DNA of 39,780 bases from Casp-Chloro-G3 sp002816715. GTDB taxonomy: Bacteria; Chloroflexota; Dehalococcoidia; Lucifugimonadales; UBA3495. The DNA is taken from contig JAQBUV010000014.1 in the NCBI GenBank assembly GCA_027623815.1, positions 1 through 39,780 on the forward strand, written 5' to 3'. Positions 7,869-17,087 of the stretch are shown here, one piece after another. Below the pieces are notes generated by a model. That model was not told where the DNA came from and did not search any database. It saw nothing but the letters and a program-made list of their open reading frames with translations. The position numbers and the translations under genes are program-made. Every line of letters starts with the position of its first letter. Position 1 is the stretch's first letter.

Positions 7869-8672
7869 TTAACTTCCCTGGAACCAGGGCTGGCGCTTTT
7901 GGGTAAAAGCCTTGATCCCTTCCTGGAAGTCGTTGGTTAGCGCAATCTGGCTGATGGCGTCGGTCTCGGCGTCTAATTGCGACTCCAGAGTGCTGTCCCA
8001 GGAGCGGTCAAACAAGGCTTTTACTTGGCCGTAGGCAATGGTCGGGCCTTGGGCCAGCCTAGTGGCGATTTCCAGCGAGTGACGCTCGAAATTCGCTGTC
8101 GGAATTACCTGGTTGACCAGACCCAATTCATGGGCGTATTCGGCGCTCATGGGCTGGCTGGCGGTGTAGATCTCCATTGCCTTGCTCATACCCACCAGCC
8201 GGGGCAGCATGTAGGTTGAGCCACCGTCGGCGGTGACGCCAATGTTGGCATAGGCCATCAGGAACCGGGCGTTGCTGGAGGCCAACCGAAGGTCGCAGGC
8301 CAGGGCCAGACTGAACCCCGCGCCAGCGGCCACGCCGTTAACCGCCGCTACAACTGGCTTCTCCAGCCGCCGTATGCCGAGAATTACCCGCTGGTGCAAT
8401 TCATCAGCCAGTCCTCGCAAATGACTGGAAACGGCCTTATCGCCCTCCTGTTCCTGACGACTTAGCAGGTCTTTAACATCGGCACCGGAGCAAAAAGCGC
8501 CGTCGGCACCAGTAATCAGCACCGCCCGCACTTCCTGGTTCTGGCAGGACTGAATGGCCTCCCCCAAGGCGGAGATCATGTCCGGCGTCAGGGCGTTGCG
8601 GGCCTCCGGGCGGTTCAATGTGATAACTGCCAGCGATTCCCCTCTACTGAGTTTGATTGTTTCTGAAGCCAT
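7869..8672 (-). CDS. crotonase family, enoyl-CoA hydratase/isomerase (PaaG-like)
   Basis: A 267-residue crotonase. I use the internal ATG at 8672 (MASETIKLSRG) because the upstream 25 residues are Arg-rich and unlike the family. The oxyanion-hole segments are GAFCSGADVKDL and NGVAAGAGFSLALACDLRLAS. At the two positions where true enoyl-CoA hydratases have catalytic Glu, this protein has Ser (in AGFSLAL) and Asp (in GVTADGGST). An Asp followed by GG and LPR is the pattern of PaaG-type 1,2-epoxyphenylacetyl-CoA isomerases and some 3,2-enoyl-CoA isomerases. I therefore favour an isomerase over a hydratase. It lies next to a metallo-hydrolase on the same strand with about 108 bp between them. Confidence 0.85.
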   Translation of the reverse strand: MASETIKLSRGESLAVITLNRPEARNALTPDMISALGEAIQSCQNQEVRAVLITGADGAFCSGADVKDLLSRQEQEGDKAVSSHLRGLADELHQRVILGIRRLEKPVVAAVNGVAAGAGFSLALACDLRLASSNARFLMAYANIGVTADGGSTYMLPRLVGMSKAMEIYTASQPMSAEYAHELGLVNQVIPTANFERHSLEIATRLAQGPTIAYGQVKALFDRSWDSTLESQLDAETDAISQIALTNDFQEGIKAFTQKRQPWFQGS

Positions 8673-8780
8673 GTTAAGTCGTGCCCCTCGTGCCCCTATA
8701 CTCGTGCCTCTATAGGAATACCATGGTGAAAGCCGCCGAGTCGGCATAGCCTTTCCGTTAGATTCTACCTGGGCCTTGGT

Positions 8781-9584
8781 TCAGATACCCTGCCAGACCC
8801 GTCGCCCGCCCTGACGGACAAACTTGCCAAATCCAGGGTCGGGGAAGTGTCCGGCGGAGACGGTGATTTCTTCGGCCTCCAGATGGTCCAAGACCTGATG
8901 GCGGGTCTGCCGGGACAGATCGGGCTGAATGTCGAATACCGGATTCCAGTCGGTGTGGTGGGCCTGGGCCGGATTGTGGGCCACATCGCCCAGAATATAG
9001 CCGCGCTGGCCGCCAGAAGAGATCATGATCGACATATGCCCCGGAGTGTGACCGGGGGTGGATACGGTGGTCAGTTCATCGGTAACCTGGTAGTCGCTGT
9101 CCATCAAGTCCAAGATATTCAGCTTATCCAAGGGCAAAACCTGATTCGTGACGTGCTCCGCTCCTTGTAACACTGCAGGCTGAGTCCAGTATTCCCAGTC
9201 GGAGCGGGGCGCTAGATACCGGGCGTTGGGGAAAGTGGGCTGCCCGTTGGTCAAGTTCCAGCCGACGTGGTCGGGGTGCAGGTGCGTGAGCACCACCAGG
9301 TCAATGTCACCTGGGTCGATGCCTTTGGCTTTCATATCATCAATCAGGGTTGCGCCGGGGGCTTGCAAGCCAGTGTCGACCAGGATCAGCTTACCGCCGG
9401 AACGGACGGCCACTGAACCATAGCGTGGGTGCAGGTGCCCCGCCCCGTCCAACAACTCCCCAAACTCGGCACGCCAGATTTCCATGCTGCTGTCGGGGAA
9501 CATGAAGGTTGGCTCCCGGTCGCCGTTGCCGTCGCTCAATGAAACCAGTTCGACATTGCCGATATTAATCTTGTGGCTGGGCAT
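8781..9584 (-). CDS. metallo-beta-lactamase-fold hydrolase
   Basis: The 267-residue protein carries the dinuclear zinc motif THLHPDHVG (His101, His103, Asp105, His106), the second-shell TPGHTPGH and LGDVAHNP, and the late His in SAGHFPDPGFG. This is the arrangement of the lactonase/glyoxalase-II-like branch, which hydrolyses lactones, esters or thioesters. The N-terminus has no signal peptide, so it should be cytoplasmic. The substrate is unknown. The neighbouring crotonase allows a role in an acyl-CoA or ring-cleavage pathway, but there is no direct evidence. The start ATG is preceded by AGGAGCA. Confidence 0.85.
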   Translation of the reverse strand: MPSHKINIGNVELVSLSDGNGDREPTFMFPDSSMEIWRAEFGELLDGAGHLHPRYGSVAVRSGGKLILVDTGLQAPGATLIDDMKAKGIDPGDIDLVVLTHLHPDHVGWNLTNGQPTFPNARYLAPRSDWEYWTQPAVLQGAEHVTNQVLPLDKLNILDLMDSDYQVTDELTTVSTPGHTPGHMSIMISSGGQRGYILGDVAHNPAQAHHTDWNPVFDIQPDLSRQTRHQVLDHLEAEEITVSAGHFPDPGFGKFVRQGGRRVWQGI

Positions 9585-9686
9585 ATTCTGCTCCTACTTG
9601 CCTTGAGAATATTAAGGGTTCAAGAATACTTTCACGTACCGCTTTCAACCGCTGCCTATTGTACTATGATATGCCTACTGGACTGT

Positions 9687-10751
9687 CTACTGTTCAAGAG
9701 GGCTACTGTCCAGGCTCTCTAACAACGGCTCGAATAGGTTGGCTGGCTCAGCCAGGGCTTCATCTTCAGGGAGACTGATGCCCCTGGAGCGGCGCAAATC
9801 TTCAATGCGGTTGAGGGGCCGCTCCAGCGCGCGGCGACGAGTGGTGATCAGGGTCTGGTACTCGCGCTGGCTGGCGTCGATACGCTTACCCACATCATCC
9901 AGCTTTTTCAAGAACTGTTCCCACTGCTGGTTGAAAAGCCCTAGCTCGGCGACGATCTGGTTGGAGGTCTGCTCCACGGTGAAATTGTCCACCGCCTGCC
10001 GGATCACCACCAGAATGGCGAACAGGCTCATTGGGGAGCAGAGTACGACCTGCTTCTTCAATGATTCGTCGATCAGGGCGTGGTCATGCTCATGGATGAA
10101 CTGGTAAATCTGCTCGTTGGGGATGAACAGCAGTACGCAGCCAAGGGTGCTTTGCTTGGCGTCAATGTAGTCTTTGGTGGCGACTTCATTGAGGCGGCCT
10201 CTCACGTCGCGGAGAAAGGCGGCGCGATAACGCAATTCTTCGTCGGAAGCCTCCGCGTTGACCGACCTCAGGTAGTTGTCCAGGGGAAACTTGACGTCCA
10301 TGTTGAGCTTGAGGTCTTTGGGGAGGAAGAACGTGAAATCGGGTCGGGACTGGCTGTCGTCCAGGGATTTTTGCTTGACGTAGTTGACGCCTTCAACGAA
10401 GCCGATCAGCCGGAGTACGTCCTCAGCCATCCGTTCCCCCCACTGGCCCCTGGCCCGGCTGTTGGCCAGGGCTTCCCGCAGTGCTCCGGTGGTGGTGCTC
10501 AACGCGGCGGTCTGCTGGGCGGTGGACTTGAGCTGCGCCGAAAGTTCCCCAAACTTGCCTTCCCGGTCCTTCTCCAACTCCCTGACCAGGTCAGATACCT
10601 TGCCCAATTCCTGCTTCATCGAGTCTAACTGTTGGTCCAGCAGATCTGATGCGCCAGACCCGGTCTGACGTCGCAGTAGGATGAGGATGGCCGCAGCTAG
10701 TAGCAGAACCACCACTCCCAGCGCAATTATTATGGCGGTCTCGACGCTCAT
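9687..10751 (-). CDS. rmuC: RmuC family DNA recombination protein
   Basis: A 354-residue membrane-anchored protein. A single N-terminal helix (about residues 5-26, IIIALGVVVLLLAAAILILL) is followed by a predicted coiled coil (about 40-105) and the RmuC nuclease-like domain (about 115-320) with RGQWGERMAEDVLRLIGFVEG, RPDFTFFLPKDLKLNMDVKFPLDNY and CVLLFIPNEQIYQFIHE. RmuC limits rearrangements at inverted repeats and counters mobile DNA in E. coli; its restriction-endonuclease-like fold suggests DNA cleavage. It starts 6 bp after the end of the CBS-domain gene, so the two are probably translated from one message. The Glu/Leu-rich tail is ordinary for the family. Confidence 0.92.
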   Translation of the reverse strand: MSVETAIIIALGVVVLLLAAAILILLRRQTGSGASDLLDQQLDSMKQELGKVSDLVRELEKDREGKFGELSAQLKSTAQQTAALSTTTGALREALANSRARGQWGERMAEDVLRLIGFVEGVNYVKQKSLDDSQSRPDFTFFLPKDLKLNMDVKFPLDNYLRSVNAEASDEELRYRAAFLRDVRGRLNEVATKDYIDAKQSTLGCVLLFIPNEQIYQFIHEHDHALIDESLKKQVVLCSPMSLFAILVVIRQAVDNFTVEQTSNQIVAELGLFNQQWEQFLKKLDDVGKRIDASQREYQTLITTRRRALERPLNRIEDLRRSRGISLPEDEALAEPANLFEPLLESLDSSPLEQ

Positions 10752-10757
10752 GCGGTG

Positions 10758-11198
10758 CTAATATGCGATCAGCTTGAGAAAGTCGTGGCGGGTGATGATA
10801 CCCACCATGTGTCCGTCCTTCATTACCGGCAATCGGTGAATGCCCTGGTTGAGCATCAACTGCATTACATCAGAGATAGGAGTGTCTTCCTTCACGGTGG
10901 TCACCGGGTGATGCATGACATCTTTGACCAGCTTGCCGCGCACTGTTTTAGAGATTTCTTCGATGTGCTTCGGCGAGGCGGATGTCCCCAAAAGTGAGAA
11001 TATATTGTCGGCCAAAGGCCGAAACCGGGGATGGAGACCAAAATCGGTGTGGGTCAGCAGACCCTCCAGGTGTCCTTGCACATCGACCACCGGCAGACAA
11101 CTGACGTTATTCTCCAGCATCAACTTAGCCGCGTCGCCGACAGTGGCCTGGGTTTGTACCGTGATGACCGAGGAACTCATTAAGTCGCGAGCCAGCAT
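10758..11198 (-). CDS. tandem CBS-domain protein
   Basis: The 146-residue protein consists almost wholly of two CBS motifs: residues about 7-60 (MSSSVITVQTQATVGDAAKLM...LPVVDVQGHLEGLLTHTDF) and about 90-145 (VMHHPVTTVKEDTPISDVMQLM...LPVMKDGHMVGIITRHDFLK). CBS pairs bind adenosine nucleotides such as AMP, ATP or SAM and act as energy sensors, often in trans. No effector domain is fused. It lies just upstream of rmuC with a 6-bp gap. A functional link between a nucleotide sensor and RmuC is not known to me. Confidence 0.9.
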   Translation of the reverse strand: MLARDLMSSSVITVQTQATVGDAAKLMLENNVSCLPVVDVQGHLEGLLTHTDFGLHPRFRPLADNIFSLLGTSASPKHIEEISKTVRGKLVKDVMHHPVTTVKEDTPISDVMQLMLNQGIHRLPVMKDGHMVGIITRHDFLKLIAY

Positions 11199-11308
11199 GG
11201 ATAAAATCCTTTCAGCGTTAGCAGGTTATTGGAGTTTGGCTCCATTTATCAGTATATCTTAACTGCTATCGGACAATGAAGACAGTTGGTGGTGTTACGA
11301 AAAACCAA

Positions 11309-11355
11309 CGAAAAGTCCTCCCGACGTTCTTCTAACCGGTCGGGAGGACTTTTCG
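11309..11355. terminator. strong rho-independent terminator
   Basis: A perfect 17-bp inverted repeat runs from CGAAAAGTCCTCCCGAC (11309-11325) to its complement at 11339-11355, with a 13-nt loop and T-rich flanks on both sides. On the minus strand it follows the malic enzyme gene at a distance of about 40 bp, and is the likely end of that transcript. Confidence 0.85.
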
Positions 11356-11395
11356 TTTTAACTTCTTGTGTTAACTTCTGGTCGGATATTTAGGC

Positions 11396-12553
<1,158 letters not shown>

Positions 12554-12666
12554 TATTCCTCCTAGTTCCTGTATGTATCCTCGACGCGAAGCCGAGACAA
12601 AGCACCTTCTTTGTATACTGCAGTGTCTTAAGGGCCAGTCGACAATATCTCTAACGCGACTAGAGA

Positions 12667-14367
12667 CTACCGGGTAACCGCCCCCTCTGATGCCGAAGAG
12701 ACCAGCTTGGCGTACTTGGCGAACACCCCGGTGGTGTACTTGGATTCCATAGGTTTCCAATTGGCCCGCCGGGTGGCCAGTTCCTCTTCGGTCAACTGTA
12801 CGTCCAGGCGGCGGTTGGGTATATCTAATGTGATTATATCTCCCTCTGCAAGTAGGCCAATTGGCCCGCCCACCGCAGCTTCCGGCGCCACGTGTCCCAC
12901 CATTGGGCCGTGGCTGGCTCCGGAGAACCGGCCATCGGTGACCAACGCCACCGAGTCGCCCAAGCCCTGACCGATGATCGCGCCAGTGACCGCCAGCATC
13001 TCACGCATGCCGGGGCCGCCCTTGGGGCCTTCGTAGCGGATTATCACGATGTCACCCGCCTGGACTTTGCCGTCCTGGATCGCCCGGAAGGCCAGCTCTT
13101 CCTGATCAAATACCCGGGCCGGGCCTTTATAGACCTTTTCCTGGTGTCCGGCGACCTTGATCACCGCCCCCTCTGGGGCCAGGTTGCCGTACAGAATAGC
13201 CAGCCCGCCGGTGGGACTGCGGGGAGAGTCGGTCTGGTACACAATGTCCTGGTCTTCAATGGTCTCGATGGCCTCCATGTTCTGTTGCAGGGTCTTGCCG
13301 GTGACAGTCATGGCGTCGCCGTGCAGCAGGCCCGCCCGCAGCAGTCGTTTGGCGACCAGGGCGACACCGCCGTGACGGTGCAGGTCGGCCATCACATATT
13401 TCCCGCCGGGGCGCATATCGGCAATATATGGAGTGTTGCGTCCAATGCGGTCGAAGTCGGACAGATTCAAATCTACTTCGGCTTCACGAGCAATTGCCAT
13501 CAGGTGCAGCACCGAGTTGGTGGAGCCACCCATGGCTACCACCGTGGTGATGGCATTCTCAAAGGCCTGCTTGGTCATGATGTCCCGCGGGCGGATGTCC
13601 TCTTCAATCAGGCGCATTAGCGTGGCCCCTGATTGTCGAGCTTCATCAACTTTGCGGGGGTCAATGGCCGGAATTGAAGCGTCCCCGGGCAGGGACATGC
13701 CCATTATCTCGATGGCGGTGGACATGGTGTTGGCGGTGAACAGTCCGGCGCAGGAGCCCTCTCCGGGGCAGGCCACGCATTCCAGGGCGCGCAGATCTTC
13801 CAGGCTCATATTGCCCTTGGCGTAAGCGCCCACTGCCTCAAATACGTCCTGAATGTTTACATCGTGGCCTTGGAACTGGCCGGGCATGATGGTCCCGCCG
13901 TAAATGAATATGGACGGCACGTTGAGGCGGGCGATGGCCATCATACAGCCGGGCATGTTCTTGTCGCAGCCAGCCACCGTGATCAGAGCGTCCATGCGCT
14001 CTCCGAAGGTCACCACCTCAATGGAATCGGCGATGACTTCTCGGCTGACCAGGGACGCTTTCATCCCCTCAGTTCCCATTGAAATGCCGTCGCTGATGGT
14101 AATAGTGCCGAACTTGAAGGGGGTGCCGTTGGCCTGACGCACGCCCTCCTTGGCGGCATCGGCGATGCGGTCCAGATGCACGTTGCACGGAGTCACGTCG
14201 CTGGCCAGATTGGCGATGGCCACAAAGGGCTTGTCCAGGTCTTCATGGGTCAGGCCCATAGCCAAGAGCATCGCCCGGGCCGGGGCGCGCTCTGGGCCTT
14301 CGGTCACTTCGCGGCTGCGGTGCTTCATTCTGAGGAGTTTGCTGCGGTCGGTGCTGGTGGTTGCCAA
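12667..14367 (-). CDS. ilvD: dihydroxy-acid dehydratase IlvD
   Basis: The 566-residue Fe-S enzyme dehydrates 2,3-dihydroxyisovalerate and its homologue, the third common step of valine, leucine and isoleucine synthesis. The three cluster-type Cys are Cys61 (SDVTPCNVHLD), Cys134 (AGCDKNMPGC) and Cys206 (CPGEGSCAG). This spacing is that of the [2Fe-2S] class, which tolerates oxygen better than the E. coli enzyme. The C-terminal half has the swivel-domain signature DGRFSGASHGPMVGHVAPEA. The start is TTG at 14367 with AGGAGG 6 nt upstream. No other ilv gene is in the window, so it is unlinked from its pathway here. Confidence 0.96.
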   Translation of the reverse strand: MATTSTDRSKLLRMKHRSREVTEGPERAPARAMLLAMGLTHEDLDKPFVAIANLASDVTPCNVHLDRIADAAKEGVRQANGTPFKFGTITISDGISMGTEGMKASLVSREVIADSIEVVTFGERMDALITVAGCDKNMPGCMMAIARLNVPSIFIYGGTIMPGQFQGHDVNIQDVFEAVGAYAKGNMSLEDLRALECVACPGEGSCAGLFTANTMSTAIEIMGMSLPGDASIPAIDPRKVDEARQSGATLMRLIEEDIRPRDIMTKQAFENAITTVVAMGGSTNSVLHLMAIAREAEVDLNLSDFDRIGRNTPYIADMRPGGKYVMADLHRHGGVALVAKRLLRAGLLHGDAMTVTGKTLQQNMEAIETIEDQDIVYQTDSPRSPTGGLAILYGNLAPEGAVIKVAGHQEKVYKGPARVFDQEELAFRAIQDGKVQAGDIVIIRYEGPKGGPGMREMLAVTGAIIGQGLGDSVALVTDGRFSGASHGPMVGHVAPEAAVGGPIGLLAEGDIITLDIPNRRLDVQLTEEELATRRANWKPMESKYTTGVFAKYAKLVSSASEGAVTR

Positions 14368-14722
14368 AAGGAGCCTCCTGAAATCCTGTGAGTGGTGATG
14401 TGCGGCGGCTGAAACATGCTCATAGTTAGTTTCAGCTAGAATCCGTTGCTAAGTTGGCCCAATTATAGCTCTGACTAGATACACGTACAAGAAGGCTGGT
14501 TTTTGACAGCAATTCTAATTATGGCAATTCGACCCCGCGTATCGGCAGAAAATCGCTCCTCTGAACCCATCACTCGTATCTGTACAAGAGGGCCGTGACG
14601 GGGTGAATACCGACATTAACCCCATAATTAGAATTGCTGTGTTCAGGTGAAGGGGGTTGCGCCCAGCTAGGATTTCTTGTAACCTTTGGGCTGGCAAATC
14701 TATAGGAGGAATAAGGGAAACT
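14368..14722. other. intergenic stretch between ilvD and sodN
   Basis: No gene is seen in this 355-bp gap between divergent genes. It contains the 135-bp element with terminal inverted repeats and must carry the promoters of ilvD (minus) and sodN (plus). The sodN ribosome-binding site AGGAGGA is at 14704-14710. Confidence 0.5.
14506..14640. repeat. 135-bp element with perfect 19-bp terminal inverted repeats (MITE-like)
   Basis: The 19-mer ACAGCAATTCTAATTATGG at 14506-14524 is exactly inverted at 14622-14640, with 97 bp between. The match stops sharply at both ends. The interior has no gene. A clear target-site duplication is not visible. The element is either a non-autonomous mobile element or a very long cis-acting fold ahead of sodN. 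Confidence 0.65.
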
Positions 14723-15190
14723 ATGTTTAACCCGCTCCGTTTTTTGAAAGTACAGAAGGCTGAAGCCCACTGTGATATCCCTTGTGGGATTTATGACCCG
14801 GTTAGCGCCAAAATTGCCGCCCAGACAGTGCAGAAAATGGTGCTGCGCATCCAGGCATTGCAGCCAGCTGGCACCGACGCCGCGGCGATGGCCGCTTACG
14901 CCAATACCCTGTCCCGCTACGTTGCGGTCAAAGAAGATCACGCTGAGATCTGCAAGCATGAGCTCACCGTGCTATGGGCTGACTATGGCTGGCCTAATCT
15001 CCCCGCCGGTTTCGATCTGCACCAGTCGTTCAACCAGGCTTTGAAGCTGGCGGGCCGCTGCAAGCAGAATGTAGACATGGCCGCTTGTGAAGAACTGGTC
15101 GCGACGGTAGACACCATTGCCACCGCCTTCTGGGCCACCAAGAACGTTCAGTATAGCGACCCCCATGCCGCAGCCCGTTACGGCGCCTAA
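14723..15190 (+). CDS. sodN: nickel superoxide dismutase precursor
   Basis: The 155-residue precursor has a 15-residue propeptide (MFNPLRFLKVQKAEA) followed by the nickel hook HCDIPCGIY (His16, Cys17, Cys21). After cleavage before His16, the free N-terminus, His side chain and the two Cys thiolates bind nickel and dismute superoxide. The rest is the four-helix bundle, with YVAVKEDHAEICKHELTVLWADYGWP matching the family core. The start is supported by AGGAGG upstream. Known systems need a processing peptidase (SodX); none is in this window, so it must lie elsewhere or be replaced. An extra Cys in KHEL's preceding segment (EICKHE) and two near CKQNVDMAAC are unusual but remote from the hook. 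Confidence 0.93.
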   Translation: MFNPLRFLKVQKAEAHCDIPCGIYDPVSAKIAAQTVQKMVLRIQALQPAGTDAAAMAAYANTLSRYVAVKEDHAEICKHELTVLWADYGWPNLPAGFDLHQSFNQALKLAGRCKQNVDMAACEELVATVDTIATAFWATKNVQYSDPHAAARYGA

Positions 15191-15220
15191 CCACCGATAA
15201 TCTATATCGGCGAAAGCAGT

Positions 15221-15246
15221 AGGGGCAGGTTGTTAAACCTGCCCCT
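15221..15246 (+). terminator. rho-independent terminator of sodN
   Basis: A perfect 10-bp stem (AGGGGCAGGT with ACCTGCCCCT) and a 6-nt loop lie 30 bp after the sodN stop and are followed by GGTTTTTGTT. The convergent heme operon ends just beyond it. Confidence 0.8.
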
Positions 15247-15277
15247 GGTTTTTGTTGTGGCCGCTGAATCCTACAAG

Positions 15278-15673
15278 TCAGATCCATCCATCTTGTTGGA
15301 AAAGGTTCTTTCCCCGCGAGATGGTCTGGTCTATCAGCTCGATGACTTCTGGGTCAAGCGCCTTTATGTTGAAGCAAGCCTTCCCCTTCATCAACTTCTT
15401 TAGTCTTGGGTCCATATCTTGGAAATGCTCGGGATGGCAATACAAGGGCATAAAGTAGAGGCTGACAAAGTTTTTCTGCAAGATGGTACCAGCAAGGTAT
15501 ATCTGCTCTGGCTTGCGGCCAAAGACACTCACTGCTTCTTTCCCGTAGAGGTGGTACCCGGGCTTTTTGACCTTTGCTTGCGATCCGATTTGCTCGCCGC
15601 GCAATTCCATCCCCGGCCCATGGCTCTCCAAGAGCTGACTTAACTGGTTGAATACGTCCTGCAAGCCCGCCAC
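15278..15673 (-). CDS. DUF1801-like small protein at the end of the heme operon
   Basis: A 131-residue soluble protein. The stretch YHLYGKEAVSVFGRKPEQIYLAG, then VSLYFMPLYCHPEHF and LMKGKACFNIKALDPEVIELIDQ, resembles the DUF1801 (YdhG/iron-chaperone-like) fold, where a central sheet is followed by a Lys/Gly/Cys turn. I am not certain of this assignment. The GTG start at 15673 has GGGAGGG about 8 nt upstream. It begins 17 bp after hemL, so it appears to be the last gene of the tetrapyrrole operon. Whether it contributes to iron or heme handling is speculation. Confidence 0.6.
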   Translation of the reverse strand: MAGLQDVFNQLSQLLESHGPGMELRGEQIGSQAKVKKPGYHLYGKEAVSVFGRKPEQIYLAGTILQKNFVSLYFMPLYCHPEHFQDMDPRLKKLMKGKACFNIKALDPEVIELIDQTISRGKNLFQQDGWI

Positions 15674-15690
15674 TGGCTAACCCTCCCGCA

Positions 15691-16977
15691 TCAGGATAGG
15701 CTTTTCAATGCTTCCGCAGCTATTTCGATAGTGCGGTCAATATCCGCTTCGGTATGGGCGGTAGAGACGAATCCAGCTTCAAACTGGGACGGCGCTAGAT
15801 AAACGCCTCGCTCCAACAGGGCGTGAAAGTACCTGCCGTATTGGGCGGTATCGGCCTGCTCCACCTGGCTCAGGAGGTTAACCGGACCGGCGGTGAAGAA
15901 CCCGGTGAACATAGACTTGACCCGGTTGATGCTCGACGGTACTTCCAGTTGGCTAAACACCTGAGAAATTCCGTCGGTGAACCGTTGGGCCAGCGAGTCC
16001 AGATACTCATAGGTGCCCGGCTTTTGCAGTTCCTTCAGGGTGGTGATACCAGCCGTCACCGCCAGCGGATTACCGGAGAGAGTTCCCGCCTGGTACATTG
16101 GCCCCAGCGGAGCGACCTGCTCCATGATGTCCCGGCGACCGCCGTACGCGCCCACCGGCAGCCCGCCACCAATGATCTTGCCCAAGCAGGTGATGTCTGG
16201 GGTGATGCCGAACAGGTTCTGCGCGCCGCCGTAGGTCAGACGGAATCCGGTGATCACTTCGTCGAAAATCAGGGTTGCTCCGTTATTTGAAGTCAACTGA
16301 CGCAGGCCAGCCAGGAATCCCTCAGCGGGCGGCACGACGCCCATGTTGCCCGCCACCGGCTCGACGATGACTCCGGCGATGTCCCGGGGGTAGGCCTCGA
16401 AGAGTTGCTTTACTGATGCCAGGTCATTGTAATCAGCCACCAGGGTTTCTTGGGCGTAGGACTCAGGCACTCCGGCGCTGGTGGGAATGCCGTGGGTCAT
16501 GGCCCCGGAACCGGCCTTGACCAGCAGGCCGTCGGCGTGGCCGTGATAACAACCCGAGAACTTGATTATCTTGTTGCGTCCGGTGTAGGCCCGAGCCATT
16601 CTTATGGCGCTCATGCAGGCTTCGGTGCCTGAACTGACCAGTCGGACGCTGTCCACGGAAGGCAAGGCGTCACAAATGATCTGGGCCAGCTCGACCTCGC
16701 CCTGGGTGGGCGCGCCAAAGCTGGTGCCGTCCTCGGCGGCCTTCTGCAACGCTGCCACCACCACCGGAGGGGCGTGGCCCAATACCAGCGGCCCCCAGGA
16801 ACAGACATAGTCGATGTACTCGTTGCCGTCTACGTCCCAGACCCGGCTGCCCTTTCCCCGCGCGATGAATGGCGGTGTGCCCTGCACCGCCCGGAATGAG
16901 CGCACCGGGCTGTTGACCCCGCCCGGGATGTATTTTTGGGCCTGTTCAAATAGCTGCTGTGATCTGGTTAGTTGCAT
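15691..16977 (-). CDS. hemL: glutamate-1-semialdehyde 2,1-aminomutase HemL
   Basis: The 428-residue PLP enzyme converts glutamate-1-semialdehyde to 5-aminolevulinate, the second step of the C5 tetrapyrrole route. It has the family N-terminus SQQLFEQAQKYIPGGVNSPVR, the PLP phosphate loop SSGTEACMSAIRMARA (115-130), FDEVITGFR (239-246), the Schiff-base Lys267 in CLGKIIGGGLPVGAYGG, and the gating loop AGTLSGNPLAVTAG. It is downstream of hemB (110-bp gap) and upstream of the DUF1801-like gene. HemA, its partner that supplies the unstable semialdehyde, lies in the same gene cluster. Confidence 0.97.
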   Translation of the reverse strand: MQLTRSQQLFEQAQKYIPGGVNSPVRSFRAVQGTPPFIARGKGSRVWDVDGNEYIDYVCSWGPLVLGHAPPVVVAALQKAAEDGTSFGAPTQGEVELAQIICDALPSVDSVRLVSSGTEACMSAIRMARAYTGRNKIIKFSGCYHGHADGLLVKAGSGAMTHGIPTSAGVPESYAQETLVADYNDLASVKQLFEAYPRDIAGVIVEPVAGNMGVVPPAEGFLAGLRQLTSNNGATLIFDEVITGFRLTYGGAQNLFGITPDITCLGKIIGGGLPVGAYGGRRDIMEQVAPLGPMYQAGTLSGNPLAVTAGITTLKELQKPGTYEYLDSLAQRFTDGISQVFSQLEVPSSINRVKSMFTGFFTAGPVNLLSQVEQADTAQYGRYFHALLERGVYLAPSQFEAGFVSTAHTEADIDRTIEIAAEALKSLS

Positions 16978-17087
16978 AGGTGTATTCCATATTCTCCCGC
17001 CCGTATGAGCGGGTTCGTGTTTTCAATATTGCTAGTTAGACTTGTGGAGATTACTTCGGTAAAGGGCCCGCCCAGCTCAGTGCTGTC

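Noticed and set aside
12554..12760. N-terminal extension of malic enzyme
   Set aside because: It would overlap ilvD by 94 bp, is Arg-rich and unlike the family. The ATG at 12553 has AGGAGG.
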